From the NCBI GenBank assembly GCA_948579315.1, contig CAPAOL010000001.1, forward strand, positions 147,641-211,640: 64,000 nt of DNA, given 5' to 3'. The DNA is from an uncultured Phocaeicola sp. (GTDB taxonomy: Bacteria > Bacteroidota > Bacteroidia > Bacteroidales > Bacteroidaceae). Both the position numbers and the translations under genes were made by a program. The stretch's first letter is position 1, and each line of letters begins with the position of its first letter. The notes beneath the pieces are model-generated. The model ran no database searches. It was not told the origin of the DNA and saw nothing but the letters and a program-made list of their open reading frames with translations. This document shows, piece after piece, positions 28,265-37,965 of the stretch.

Positions 28265-28852
28265 TTAGATTCCAAATAAAAGCAATAAAGGCATGCAATG
28301 GCGTAATTCTTCACGGAGTTTTTTTAATGCAATAGCCATTTGCCCTTCCACCGTATTCTGCGAAATACCAAGCGATTCAGCTATTTCACGGTATTTCATT
28401 CCTTTTAGTTTGCTCATAACAAATATTTCCCGGCAACGTTCCGGCAAATTGTTAATAGCACGGTAGATATGTTTTTCTACTTCATCTATTGACATTTGAG
28501 AGTCATCGAGTAATTGCAAACTGTAAAGCTTCAATTTAAATTCCTGCTCTATAATATCAGAAAGTGGTTGTCTGCGATCTACCACAGAAAGTTGTGAACG
28601 AAGGAAATTCAAACAGCGGTGCTTGACAGCGGAAAAAAGATATGCATCGGGTTGTTGAAGCTCTTGAAGAATTTCTTTGCGCTCCCACAAATAAAGAAAG
28701 AAATCTTGCACTATATTCTCTGCATCTCCCATAGCCCCCACGTAAAGAGAAGCAAAACGCACTAAACGGGCATAATAAGAAACATAAAGCTTAGAAAAAA
28801 GCTTTTGCGCCGTTTTAGAGTCGGAAGAATTTAGAGAGTGTATCATAAACAT
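28265..28852 (-). CDS. ECF-type sigma factor, PUL 1
   Basis: A 195-residue sigma-70-like factor with region 2 (YVGAMGDAENIVQDFFLYLWER) and region 4 (LPERCREIFVMSKLKGMKYREIAESLG, helix-turn-helix ISQNTVEGQ). It should activate the susC-susD operon when the FecR partner is relieved by the substrate-loaded receptor. A near-ideal housekeeping promoter lies 14-44 bp upstream. The alternative ATG at 28846 removes only two residues. Confidence 0.95.
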   Translation of the reverse strand: MFMIHSLNSSDSKTAQKLFSKLYVSYYARLVRFASLYVGAMGDAENIVQDFFLYLWERKEILQELQQPDAYLFSAVKHRCLNFLRSQLSVVDRRQPLSDIIEQEFKLKLYSLQLLDDSQMSIDEVEKHIYRAINNLPERCREIFVMSKLKGMKYREIAESLGISQNTVEGQMAIALKKLREELRHCMPLLLLFGI

Positions 28853-28865
28853 CGTATTAGCTGCA

Positions 28866-28896
28866 CAAAGGTAACAAAAGAAATAGGAAAGACAAA
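28866..28896 (-). promoter_or_regulatory. Bacteroides sigma-ABfr promoter of the PUL 1 sigma gene
   Basis: On the minus strand TTTG (28893-28896) and TACCTTTG (28866-28873) are exactly 19 bp apart, matching the Bacteroides consensus. The start codon follows 13 bp later, giving a very short leader. Confidence 0.8.
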
Positions 28897-28921
28897 TCCT
28901 ATTTATAAATTCCTATTGTAG

Positions 28922-28965
28922 GACCGATACAGGTCAAATCCTTCCGGATTCTTTCTGCATCGGTC
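28922..28965 (-). terminator. Hairpin between PUL 2 and PUL 1, possible terminator
   Basis: GACCGATACAG (28922-28932) pairs with 28955-28965 with one mismatch, and an inner AATCC/GGATT stem extends it. It lies 30 bp after the GH92 stop and just before the PUL 1 sigma promoter. No T-run follows on the minus strand, so termination may be incomplete. Confidence 0.45.
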
Positions 28966-28994
28966 AATAAAAAAGGAACTAAAACCTATTGAAA

Positions 28995-31271
28995 CTATTT
29001 GGAATAAGAATAGGGTAAATCTGTCGGTTGGGTACCTCTCTGCAAATTTGGCACACTATCCATCGACAGAGTTAGTTCGCCCCCCTGTTTCAGTTCATCA
29101 TGCGTCAGATAGTTGTGTGTAAATTCTTTCCCATTCAACAAAGCTTTCTTTATATAGGGACGATCCGCCGCATTATCTGTTGCCGAAACGACAAAGGTCT
29201 TACCTTCAGGAAGGTGAAGAGTTACTTTGTTAAATAATGGAGAACCTACCGCATATTCAGGCATTCCAGGGCAAACCGGATAAAAGCCCATTGCAGAAAA
29301 CACATACCAAGCCGATGTTTGTCCGTTATCTTCATCTCCACAATAACCCTTGCTTCCGGAGTTGTAAAGTTTATCCATCACCTCCCGAAGATGCTGCTGC
29401 GCCTTCCAAGGCTGACCAATATAATCATACAAATAAATGCCATGCTGTATCGGCTGATTACCATGTGCGTATTGCCCCATATTTAAAGCAACCATTTCAG
29501 CTATTTCGTGGATAACAAAACCATAAGTTCCATAATTGTAAGTGTTCGGGGCTACAAACATAGAGTCAAGACGAGCACTCATCGGTTCATGTCCACCCAT
29601 CAATTGCGACAGACCTTCCGGGTCGTGGAATACACTCCAAGTCCAATGCCAGGAACTTCCTTCAGTAAAAGGACCTCCCCATTCCGTAGCATCAAAGTTA
29701 TCACGCCATTCGCCTTTAGCATTTTTTGTCCACATAAAGCCATGTTCCGGATAATAAAGATTACGGTAGTTTTGGGCTTTCTGATAATATTTGTCTGCAA
29801 TATCTTGTTTGCCCAATGATTCGGCAAAACGGGCTATACACCAGTCTGCATAGGCATATTCCAATGTTTTGGCTGTAGCTTCAGGTATTTCCGGATATGG
29901 TACATAACCAAGTTTGTCATAATATTCAAAACCATCACGCCCAACAGAAGCAATTTCTGCATGACGGGCTTGTGTCTGATGAATCATTGCTTCCAGTGCT
30001 TTCTCCGCATCTACTGTCCGAATACCTTTCATCCATGCATCTACCAATAAAGATATAGAATTATTACCAATCATACAACCGCGGTGACCGGGACTAGCCC
30101 ACTCCGGCATAAAGCCACTTTCATTGTAAGCATTAATAATAGATTGAGTGACACGCTCCGAAACTTCCGGATAAAGTAACGTGAATAATGGATGAACCGC
30201 ACGGAACGTATCCCAGAAACCATTATCAGTATACATATAACCATCATGTACATTACCGTCATAAGAACTATAATAAACAGGATTGCCTTGTGAATCAAAT
30301 TCATAGAATTCACGCGGGAAGAGTAATGTCCGGTACAAACAGGAATAGAAAGTACGAAGTTGTTCGTCCGTTCCTCCTTCTGCGTCTACACGTCCCAAGT
30401 AGTTATTCCACTGTTCACGAGCTTTGTTACTGATGAGTTTCACATCAGCATCAGCAACTTCACGATTAAAATTAATGACGGCCTGTTCAGGACTGATAAA
30501 AGAAGAAGCTGTACGTATAGTCAACTTTTCTCCTGCCGGAACATCAAATTTCAGATATGCACAAGTATAATCGGCTGCAACATCGGTTTGATGATGTAAC
30601 AAAGTATCTCCATTGTACGTGCCGTATTCTATGACAGGATGGCTAAATTCCATCATAAAATAATTAGCGAAGTTATCAGGCACACCTCCATTATTATAGC
30701 GTGACGATCCCTTTACCCTTCGGTTTTCCGAGTCAATTGTTATTGAGCTCCCCCCACTGTAAGCATCCACTACTACATACTGATCTTGCTTCTCGGGGAA
30801 AGAAACTTCAAATACAGCTCCGCGGGAAGTAGCTGAAAGAGAGGTTTGCAAACCATTCTTGAACGTGACACTGTAGTTGTAAGGAGTCGCCTTCTCCTGT
30901 TCATGAGAGAAAGGGACCTGACGCTCTTTATGACTCATTTTGAGTTCCCCGGCAAGTGGCATTATGGAGAATGTACCATAATCATTTATCCAGGGACTAG
31001 GTTGATGCGTTTGTCTGAAACCTCGCATCAGACTGTCGGTATACATATACATCCACCCGCTACCATTCTCTCCCGTCTGCGGACTCCAGAAATTCATCCC
31101 CCAAGGCACCGCTACAGCAGGATAAGTATTACCGTGCGAAAATGCAAAAGTAGACTCGGTACCCATCAGAGGATTCACGTAGTCTACGAACTCTACAGCC
31201 TTCTTTGACTGCTGGCACGAAGTGAGCAGAAAAGGAAGACAAATTGATAAGAAAAATAATCTTGTAACCAT
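28995..31271 (-). CDS. GH92 alpha-mannosidase (lipoprotein)
   Basis: A 758-residue lipoprotein (FLLTSCQQSKK) of family GH92, calcium-dependent exo-alpha-mannosidases common in Bacteroides N-glycan and mannan loci. Family hallmarks: VDYVNPLMGTESTFAFSHGNTYP near the N-terminus, YSCLYRTLLFPREF, GFWDTFRAVHPLFTLLYP, GNNSISLLVDAWMKG, and GDEDNGQTSAWYVFSAMGFYP near the C-terminus. A GTG at 31298 would add nine residues before the signal sequence and overlaps an inverted repeat; ATG 31271 is preferred. It is the last gene of PUL 2. Linkage specificity (1,2, 1,3 or 1,6) is not deduced. Confidence 0.95.
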   Translation of the reverse strand: MVTRLFFLSICLPFLLTSCQQSKKAVEFVDYVNPLMGTESTFAFSHGNTYPAVAVPWGMNFWSPQTGENGSGWMYMYTDSLMRGFRQTHQPSPWINDYGTFSIMPLAGELKMSHKERQVPFSHEQEKATPYNYSVTFKNGLQTSLSATSRGAVFEVSFPEKQDQYVVVDAYSGGSSITIDSENRRVKGSSRYNNGGVPDNFANYFMMEFSHPVIEYGTYNGDTLLHHQTDVAADYTCAYLKFDVPAGEKLTIRTASSFISPEQAVINFNREVADADVKLISNKAREQWNNYLGRVDAEGGTDEQLRTFYSCLYRTLLFPREFYEFDSQGNPVYYSSYDGNVHDGYMYTDNGFWDTFRAVHPLFTLLYPEVSERVTQSIINAYNESGFMPEWASPGHRGCMIGNNSISLLVDAWMKGIRTVDAEKALEAMIHQTQARHAEIASVGRDGFEYYDKLGYVPYPEIPEATAKTLEYAYADWCIARFAESLGKQDIADKYYQKAQNYRNLYYPEHGFMWTKNAKGEWRDNFDATEWGGPFTEGSSWHWTWSVFHDPEGLSQLMGGHEPMSARLDSMFVAPNTYNYGTYGFVIHEIAEMVALNMGQYAHGNQPIQHGIYLYDYIGQPWKAQQHLREVMDKLYNSGSKGYCGDEDNGQTSAWYVFSAMGFYPVCPGMPEYAVGSPLFNKVTLHLPEGKTFVVSATDNAADRPYIKKALLNGKEFTHNYLTHDELKQGGELTLSMDSVPNLQRGTQPTDLPYSYSK

Positions 31272-31291
31272 ATCTATAGTTGTTCGCTTAA

Positions 31292-31362
31292 GTTTCACAA
31301 GCTTTCCACATAGCTGCCATTTTACACTAAAAAGGAAAAGCTGTGCAAAAAGCTCGTGAAAC
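31292..31362 (-). repeat. Imperfect hairpin between the GxGYxYP and GH92 genes
   Basis: GTTTCAC at 31292-31298 pairs with GTGAAAC at 31356-31362. Further inward AGCTTT/AAAGCT and AGCT/AGCT blocks pair with small bulges. It occupies the 99-bp gap, larger than other gaps in this operon, and could tune mRNA stability or GH92 expression. Confidence 0.5.
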
Positions 31363-31370
31363 CAGATTAA

Positions 31371-33275
31371 TTAAAATACTTCAGTCAGATACTTCTTGGT
31401 CTGTTCCGGACGCTGGCTCATGCGTAAACGCCATACCAGTTCTTGCATATTTACCACTTCAAAAGTATCATTCAGATGTCCTGCACAGAGTTTAGCCGCT
31501 CCAGCTCCACGGATATCACCGGATTGGTTCTCTATCAACGGATCTTCTGTTTTTCCATAATCTGAGAAATTACTCCAGGCGTGTACACATACTACAGAAA
31601 AACTTTCCTGTTGTGCTTCCTGTTTCAACTTTCCGGCAATATATGCAGGGGTTCCTTCACGTTCTGTGTTCCGATTGCCGAAATTCCATAAAGAATATTT
31701 CACTGTAATCACCGGAATATCATATCCCGCCTTGTTTGTTACCCAAATAACATCTCCTTCACCACCTGCGTAAGGGCTATACTGAAGTGCCACAATACCT
31801 TCCAACTGATCATTCGCATCTACATAAGCCTGAAATGCTTCTTTAGCAGCTTCAGATTTCACATTCATAGCCATCACTCCCAAAAGTTTCACGCGGTGTT
31901 GACGCATGTGAGCGGACAAACGTTCGGCTACAACTTTCAGATTCTTCGCCCGATCGCCATTCTCGCTATAGTTGTCTACATAATAGTAACCACCTCCCAA
32001 CATTTCCAAAATAGAACAATTCGGTTTTTGCTGGCTCAACAGATTATCGAATTGTGCCGGTGCCATCATTGGAAGTACCGAGGCTGCCATACCATACGTC
32101 ATTCGTACTTCTTCCGATTCTGCTGCATTATAGAAATCTTTGAAGTCATTCATCATCCATTGTATGTTGTCACCATCTGAAAGGAAAAAGGAAACGAAAT
32201 TCTTTTTCTTTGTATAATCAAGAAACTGCGGATTCTTAACATGTGCCAATGTAGATTTTTGTCGTTGAGAATAGAGTAAAGAAGTCAACGAATGATTGTA
32301 ACTCCAGTCACAAGGAATCATCGGATGTCCGCTCTTGGAAACCAAATCAACAAAAGCATCTTCGCTCACTCCTTGTTCCCATCCAAAAACAGGAGCATTC
32401 GGTTCCAACCATGCTAAAATTTCTTTCAGCAATTCTGTATTTTGTCCGCCAAGCGAACTGCCCTGACGCTTATTCAGATTCAACACGAAAAGTTCATTCT
32501 TAATAGCAAATTCACGCAACTCGCCGGTTTGTACAGGCATTATTACCAATGCCTTATTGCTACACTTATCTTTGAACTCAGCCCATGCTTGAGCAGTAGT
32601 TTTGCTTCTTGCATCATATTTCATGGTATATCCGGCTTCTTCATAATATTCTTTATCACGGACATCTACGATTATTGAATTATAAACATGAGAAGCTACG
32701 GAAGCTACCACTCCACTCTCCGGATTATGCTCAATATCCGTCAAGACATATCCGTCGAACATTCCTTTTAACCGGATAGTAACACCATCAGACGGTCCGT
32801 AATCAGTGCACGCCAACTCCAATCCGCTCTGCCTTCCCTGTTCGTGAATCCCCATATCTTTAAGCGCTTGTTCGGAGAGTTTATAAGAATCACTGCCACC
32901 GTGATCGTGCAGCCATACGGCTATTTCGCTTTTTCCCTGTTCTACGGCACGGTTGGTCAATCCTGCCAATGACTGGCACAGCAGGTGATACTGCAATCCA
33001 CGCATCTTATCCGTCTGCCCCAATTCGTTGCGACTGCCCACCGTCACTACTTCCACACAGTTCCAGTATTTTTTCGGCTTCACTTTCATTTCGGGCATAT
33101 AGTATTGACCTACATTACTGATCGGGTCATAGGCATCTGCATAAAGGGATGTGTTATTTTCTTCATTCAACCCCTGATTGATTTCCGGTGATTCGTACAC
33201 TTCACAGCTAGCCATCGTAAGGCTCAACAGCAGTGCGGCACCACATATAGTTGTTTTCATCATTAATTCTTTCAT
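31371..33275 (-). CDS. GxGYxYP-family putative glycoside hydrolase (lipoprotein), PUL 2 copy
   Basis: A 634-residue lipoprotein (LTMASCEVYESPEI). It carries the same two conserved blocks as the PUL 1 homologue: VSFFLSDGDNIQWMMNDF and a GGGYYYVDNYSENGD segment in place of the family's name motif, plus VVCVHAWSNFSDYGKTED near the end. Similarity to the PUL 1 copy is distant, so they are not a recent duplication. It is 18 bp after susD. The activity of the family is unsettled; the PUL setting implies carbohydrate action or binding. Confidence 0.85.
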   Translation of the reverse strand: MKELMMKTTICGAALLLSLTMASCEVYESPEINQGLNEENNTSLYADAYDPISNVGQYYMPEMKVKPKKYWNCVEVVTVGSRNELGQTDKMRGLQYHLLCQSLAGLTNRAVEQGKSEIAVWLHDHGGSDSYKLSEQALKDMGIHEQGRQSGLELACTDYGPSDGVTIRLKGMFDGYVLTDIEHNPESGVVASVASHVYNSIIVDVRDKEYYEEAGYTMKYDARSKTTAQAWAEFKDKCSNKALVIMPVQTGELREFAIKNELFVLNLNKRQGSSLGGQNTELLKEILAWLEPNAPVFGWEQGVSEDAFVDLVSKSGHPMIPCDWSYNHSLTSLLYSQRQKSTLAHVKNPQFLDYTKKKNFVSFFLSDGDNIQWMMNDFKDFYNAAESEEVRMTYGMAASVLPMMAPAQFDNLLSQQKPNCSILEMLGGGYYYVDNYSENGDRAKNLKVVAERLSAHMRQHRVKLLGVMAMNVKSEAAKEAFQAYVDANDQLEGIVALQYSPYAGGEGDVIWVTNKAGYDIPVITVKYSLWNFGNRNTEREGTPAYIAGKLKQEAQQESFSVVCVHAWSNFSDYGKTEDPLIENQSGDIRGAGAAKLCAGHLNDTFEVVNMQELVWRLRMSQRPEQTKKYLTEVF

Positions 33276-33293
33276 TTGTTAGTTAACTATTAA

Positions 33294-34937
33294 TCAATAA
33301 CCCTCATTCTGCGATAATCCGTCTACCTTATTCCGTTCATCTTGTGGAATGGGACGTACCAAATGATTTTCATTCAAATTATCATATTTCACCACAAACG
33401 GATTGTACACAGGTACGCGCGTCAATAATGTTTGAGTACGTTTCAGATCAAACCAACGATCGTGTTCTCCCATCAATTCGCGAGCACGTTCATCCATAAT
33501 AACGTTTATATCCAGATCCGTCAATTTCATTGCCTCATAAGCAGCCGCATCTTTAGCAGCACGTTTACGTATACTGTTGATACGCTCCAAAGCTAGTTTT
33601 TTGTTTCCGGCACCCAGATAAGCTTCAGCACACAAAAGGTAAGTGTCTCCCAAACGGAAAATGACATCTTCACGAGAACCGCCTTCCCCCCACTGTATCT
33701 TAGTATCACTAAACTTCTGTACCATCGGCATACGGTCTGAAGCCGTTTCCAATACAGGAAGTGCTGTAGATTGCGGATACCACACATATTCATCATCTTG
33801 CTTGAATGGATAAAACTTCTTCGCATTATTACTCATGCCCGATTTATCGTTCCAGCGGGGAAAATAGATTCCCAACTTGCCATAGTCAGCATGATCAGGG
33901 TTGTTGATGTAATATTCACGTTTGAAAGTCACATCATAACGAGTATCTGCTTCCGGATCTGTATAAAGTTCATGTGCTTTGGGATTCACCCAGTATTTAC
34001 GGGAAATATTAGAATAATCGTTCTGGTTCTTGATAAACAAATCCGGTTCCAATGCAACAATATTAAATCCAAATTGTGCCTGTTGCGGATTTCCGTTACC
34101 TCGATAATTCTTATCCAGTCCATACTGAATAGCCCAGATCACTTCTGAATTGGCCTGATTGTTTTCATCAAACAAAGCTGCATAATTTTCCTGCAAAGCA
34201 TAACCTGAAGCCGGATTCTCTACCAACAAATCGAAGGTCATTGCCGCATTAGAAAAATCATCCGCTTCGGCAAACGATTTATAAGCTCGTGTCAGATACG
34301 TTTTGCCTAAGAAGTGTATTACCGCTGCGTTAGTTACCTTTCCGGCTGAAATAGTGGTCATCTCCAGTTTGTCTTTTATATCATTTAATTCGGAAATGAT
34401 AAAAGTATAGATAGCTTGTTCACCGGTACGCTCTGCCTGTTGTATAACATTTGTGTTCTCTTCGGTGAGCAAAGGCACAGGGCCGAATGTTTCCACCAAA
34501 TAGTAGTAAGCCATCGCCCGGAAGAAACGGGCTTGTGCAGTCAACGAAGTATATTCATTTCCTGCAACATCCGGTGTACAGCGATTTAATAGAATATTGC
34601 TTTCCTGCACAATCTTATAAAGAACTTTCCAGTAATCGCCTACGATGGGAGCTGTTGAATTAAAAGTCTTGTCATAACCGTTAAACATACGCTCTGCCGG
34701 TTCTTCCGAAATTGCCATATAGATGTCTGTTCCATAATACTGCAACTCACCCGTGTTAAAGACATCACGATAGCGGGCATTAATGTCAGTTAATAACTTC
34801 CGCTGCCCTTCTTTGGTATTATAGAAATCATCTGTCACTGCCGAAGGGTTATAACTATCCAGAAAATCAGAGCAACCACTTAGCAAACAGATTGCTAACA
34901 GTGCTAAATATTTAATTTGTTTTTTTACTCGTTTCAT
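33294..34937 (-). CDS. SusD/RagB-family nutrient-binding lipoprotein, PUL 2
   Basis: A 547-residue outer-membrane lipoprotein (ICLLSGCSDFLDSYNPSAVTDDFY). SusD features include ARFFRAMAYYYLVETFGPVPLL, LGDTYLLCAEAYLGAGNKKLALERINSIR-type C-terminal TPRs (seen around residues 430-460), and MDERARELMGEHDRWFDLKR. It lies 14 bp after its SusC partner. Confidence 0.96.
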   Translation of the reverse strand: MKRVKKQIKYLALLAICLLSGCSDFLDSYNPSAVTDDFYNTKEGQRKLLTDINARYRDVFNTGELQYYGTDIYMAISEEPAERMFNGYDKTFNSTAPIVGDYWKVLYKIVQESNILLNRCTPDVAGNEYTSLTAQARFFRAMAYYYLVETFGPVPLLTEENTNVIQQAERTGEQAIYTFIISELNDIKDKLEMTTISAGKVTNAAVIHFLGKTYLTRAYKSFAEADDFSNAAMTFDLLVENPASGYALQENYAALFDENNQANSEVIWAIQYGLDKNYRGNGNPQQAQFGFNIVALEPDLFIKNQNDYSNISRKYWVNPKAHELYTDPEADTRYDVTFKREYYINNPDHADYGKLGIYFPRWNDKSGMSNNAKKFYPFKQDDEYVWYPQSTALPVLETASDRMPMVQKFSDTKIQWGEGGSREDVIFRLGDTYLLCAEAYLGAGNKKLALERINSIRKRAAKDAAAYEAMKLTDLDINVIMDERARELMGEHDRWFDLKRTQTLLTRVPVYNPFVVKYDNLNENHLVRPIPQDERNKVDGLSQNEGY

Positions 34938-34951
34938 AAGGTTTCAAGTAT

Positions 34952-37942
34952 TTAGAAGGTTAAATTCACTCCAAAAGTAAAGGTCATCGGATAGAGCGAT
35001 AATGATTTGTATACATCTTCACCAATCGTTTCCGGATCCGGGCCGAGATAGTCGGTAAATGTAAACGGATTCTGAACATTGATGTAAGCACGCGCATTTT
35101 TCATCTTCATTTTCTTCATCCATATTTCCGGAAGAGTATAACCTAAGGTGATATTCTGTATTTTCAGGAATGAACCGGATATCTTACCTAATACCTGGGT
35201 GTGATAGGATTGTGCACCGATTTGTTGATACTCGTTACTACGATTCTCCGGAGTCCAGTAGTTTACATTTAATTTATTCCAATGTTCATTATCCCATGCA
35301 GTAAACATATAAGTGAAGTCATCATTATAAATGCCACCAATACGAGCATACATATAGAAAGATAAATCCCAGTTCTTGTAGGCAAAGGTATTGGTCATAC
35401 CCGCTGTCCAGTCGGGTGACGGAGTACCGAGTACTTTATAGTCGCGCTCATCAATTACATAGTTATCATCCAAATCAGCTACACGAATATGTCCCGGCAC
35501 CTGCCCATACTTAGCAGCCAGTTCCTTATCTTCCATTTGCCAGATTCCGACCTTTTCTAAATCATAAATCACTTTCATCGGTTGACCGATAAACCAGCGG
35601 TTGGCTAGATCATCCTTTTTATCACCATATAGATCCACAATCTTGTTACGGTTTAGGGAGAAAGTCAGGTTTGTTTTCCAAGTAAAGTCTTTAGTAGAAA
35701 TATTGACTGTGTTCAAACCTATTTCTATACCTTTATTGGATGATGTTCCCACATTTTCAAGAATAGAGCCATAACCGTTAAGGTTGCCTACCGAACGGGC
35801 GAAAATCAAATCCTTGGTAGTACGGTTATAAACATCAATTGTACCATTAATTCGATTATTCAGGAAACCGAAGTCAATACCATAATTCCATTCTGAAGTC
35901 ATTTCCCAACGAAGATTTTTGTTACCTTTCCGGTCACCTAATCCAAACGCATTTTCACCTTTGCCCCCATAGATATAGTGTGCCAGATCCAGCTTTGTCC
36001 AAGTAATATCATGGTCGATGCTATTGTTTCCCGATCTACCCCAGCTCACACGAAGTTTCAAACTATTCAGCCAGTCTACATCTTTCAGGAAGTTTTCATT
36101 TTTCATCTGCCAACCAATAGCAGCCGATGGCATAAATCCCCATTGATTACCGGTAGCCAAACGGGAAGTTCCATCGTAGCGTCCTGTTATAGTAAACAAG
36201 TAACGATCCAACAATGTGTAATTAGCACGTCCCATGAAAGAAAGCATGGATGATTCCCAATAGTAGCTTTTTACATCACGGATTTCTTCAGCAGTCTCAA
36301 TTGCATGCCAGTCCGAATTATAAGGCAAACCATCTCCCCGCATTTCTGAACCTTTATGAGTTTCCTTCTGCGCGCTATATAAACCGATGACATTCAAACG
36401 ATGGATATCCTTCCAGGTTTTATCATAAGTAATGATATTATCCCACACCCAGTTCATATTTCGTCCTTCCTTCCGGTAAGCTTCCGGAGCATTAAGTCCT
36501 CCTTTGGCTTGTGTCATTGTACCTACCCATTCTCCATAAACATCCGAATCGTACTGAACGGCAATCTGTGATTTAAAGCTCAATCCTTTTAACGGTTGAT
36601 ATTCCAGATAACCGGAGAAGTTTGTATAATTAGCTTCCTTCTCTCTCTTATTGTTTTCTATCTGAACAAACGGGTTGATCTTACTGGAAGTCGGTTGGCA
36701 ATTAAACAAGTAGCTTCCGTCCTTATCATAAGGACTTACTGTAGGTGGCAAGAAATATGCATTCACCAATGCATCATTTGCTCCTTCATTGGTATTATTC
36801 AAAGAAACATAGCTATTAACACCAGTCTTGAACTTATCTGAGAAACGATATTCTAATCCTATATTAGCTGTGATACGTTCAAAACTTTCATCACCTATCA
36901 TACCATCATCCTTCAAATATCCCAAACCAAAAGAGAAAGACAGTTTGTCCGTACCTCCAGTGGCGGAAACAGAGTGACTGGTAGTCAATGCATTCTGCGA
37001 CAATTCGCGTAACCAATCATAATATTCGCCATGCTTAATACGACGTTTCTCATCATCTGTCAGAAAATCCGGACGGCTTAATGAAGCATCCCCATATTTC
37101 TTCTTCCACAAAGCGGTACGATAGTCTACATATTCCAAACCGTTACCCATATTACCAATCATTTCAGGAATACGGGTAGGCGTCTTGAAACCGACATATC
37201 CCGAATAATCAATATTAAATCCCTGACGTTTGTTAGCTCCTTTAGTAGTGATAATCACAACACCGTTTGCACCACGAGAACCATAGATAGCACTGGAAGA
37301 TGCGTCTTTCAATATGTCGATAGATTCAATATCGGCAGAGTTCAAATGACGCATTCCTGTTTGAGAAGGTACACCGTCAATCACGTACAAAGGTTCATTT
37401 GAGAAATTGAACGAGTTAATACCTCGAATTTCTATTTTTGTATCCGAACCGGGACGATTGGATGTCTTGTTCACAAGCACACCTCCTACACGTCCGTTCA
37501 GTGTTTCTGTGACATCCGTAGTTACCAGTTTACTTAATTCTTTACTAGTCACAGATTGAATAGAACCGGTCAGGTCTTTCTTTTCTACTGTTCCATAACC
37601 GATTACAACTACTTCATTCAACTGTTTAGAGTCGTCTTTCAACTGAATAGTAAGATTTGTCTGATTTTGATTTACAGTCAGTTCCTGTGTCACATATCCT
37701 ATAAAAGAAACGGCTATCGTTTTTCCTTTCGGAACCTGAATAGTAAAGTTACCATCTAAATCGGTTACCGTACCGGTAGACATTCCTACTACCTGAACAC
37801 TAGCTCCGGGAAGCGGTTCTTTTAATGCGTCCACCACTACACCCTTCACTGTTAGCATTTGCTGTGCTTGTACACTTCCCCACCCGCATAACACAAGAAG
37901 CAGGAAAAAGAAAGATCTTATTTTTATTATATTATTTTTCAT
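34952..37942 (-). CDS. SusC-family TonB-dependent receptor without STN domain, PUL 2
   Basis: About 996 residues. A signal peptide (SFFFLLLVLCGWGSVQAQ) leads directly into the carboxypeptidase-like regulatory domain (VKGVVVDALKEPLPGASV), the plug (VVVIGYGTVEKKDLTGS, IEIRGINSFNFSNEPLYVIDG, with SSAIYGSRGANGVV) and the beta-barrel ending FTFGVNLTF. Lack of the STN domain means it should not use the sigma/anti-sigma relay, in line with the membrane-bound regulator encoded upstream. ATG 37951 is an alternative start three codons earlier. Confidence 0.96.
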   Translation of the reverse strand: MKNNIIKIRSFFFLLLVLCGWGSVQAQQMLTVKGVVVDALKEPLPGASVQVVGMSTGTVTDLDGNFTIQVPKGKTIAVSFIGYVTQELTVNQNQTNLTIQLKDDSKQLNEVVVIGYGTVEKKDLTGSIQSVTSKELSKLVTTDVTETLNGRVGGVLVNKTSNRPGSDTKIEIRGINSFNFSNEPLYVIDGVPSQTGMRHLNSADIESIDILKDASSSAIYGSRGANGVVIITTKGANKRQGFNIDYSGYVGFKTPTRIPEMIGNMGNGLEYVDYRTALWKKKYGDASLSRPDFLTDDEKRRIKHGEYYDWLRELSQNALTTSHSVSATGGTDKLSFSFGLGYLKDDGMIGDESFERITANIGLEYRFSDKFKTGVNSYVSLNNTNEGANDALVNAYFLPPTVSPYDKDGSYLFNCQPTSSKINPFVQIENNKREKEANYTNFSGYLEYQPLKGLSFKSQIAVQYDSDVYGEWVGTMTQAKGGLNAPEAYRKEGRNMNWVWDNIITYDKTWKDIHRLNVIGLYSAQKETHKGSEMRGDGLPYNSDWHAIETAEEIRDVKSYYWESSMLSFMGRANYTLLDRYLFTITGRYDGTSRLATGNQWGFMPSAAIGWQMKNENFLKDVDWLNSLKLRVSWGRSGNNSIDHDITWTKLDLAHYIYGGKGENAFGLGDRKGNKNLRWEMTSEWNYGIDFGFLNNRINGTIDVYNRTTKDLIFARSVGNLNGYGSILENVGTSSNKGIEIGLNTVNISTKDFTWKTNLTFSLNRNKIVDLYGDKKDDLANRWFIGQPMKVIYDLEKVGIWQMEDKELAAKYGQVPGHIRVADLDDNYVIDERDYKVLGTPSPDWTAGMTNTFAYKNWDLSFYMYARIGGIYNDDFTYMFTAWDNEHWNKLNVNYWTPENRSNEYQQIGAQSYHTQVLGKISGSFLKIQNITLGYTLPEIWMKKMKMKNARAYINVQNPFTFTDYLGPDPETIGEDVYKSLSLYPMTFTFGVNLTF

Positions 37943-37965
37943 ACTTTCCATCTGTATATTTAAGG

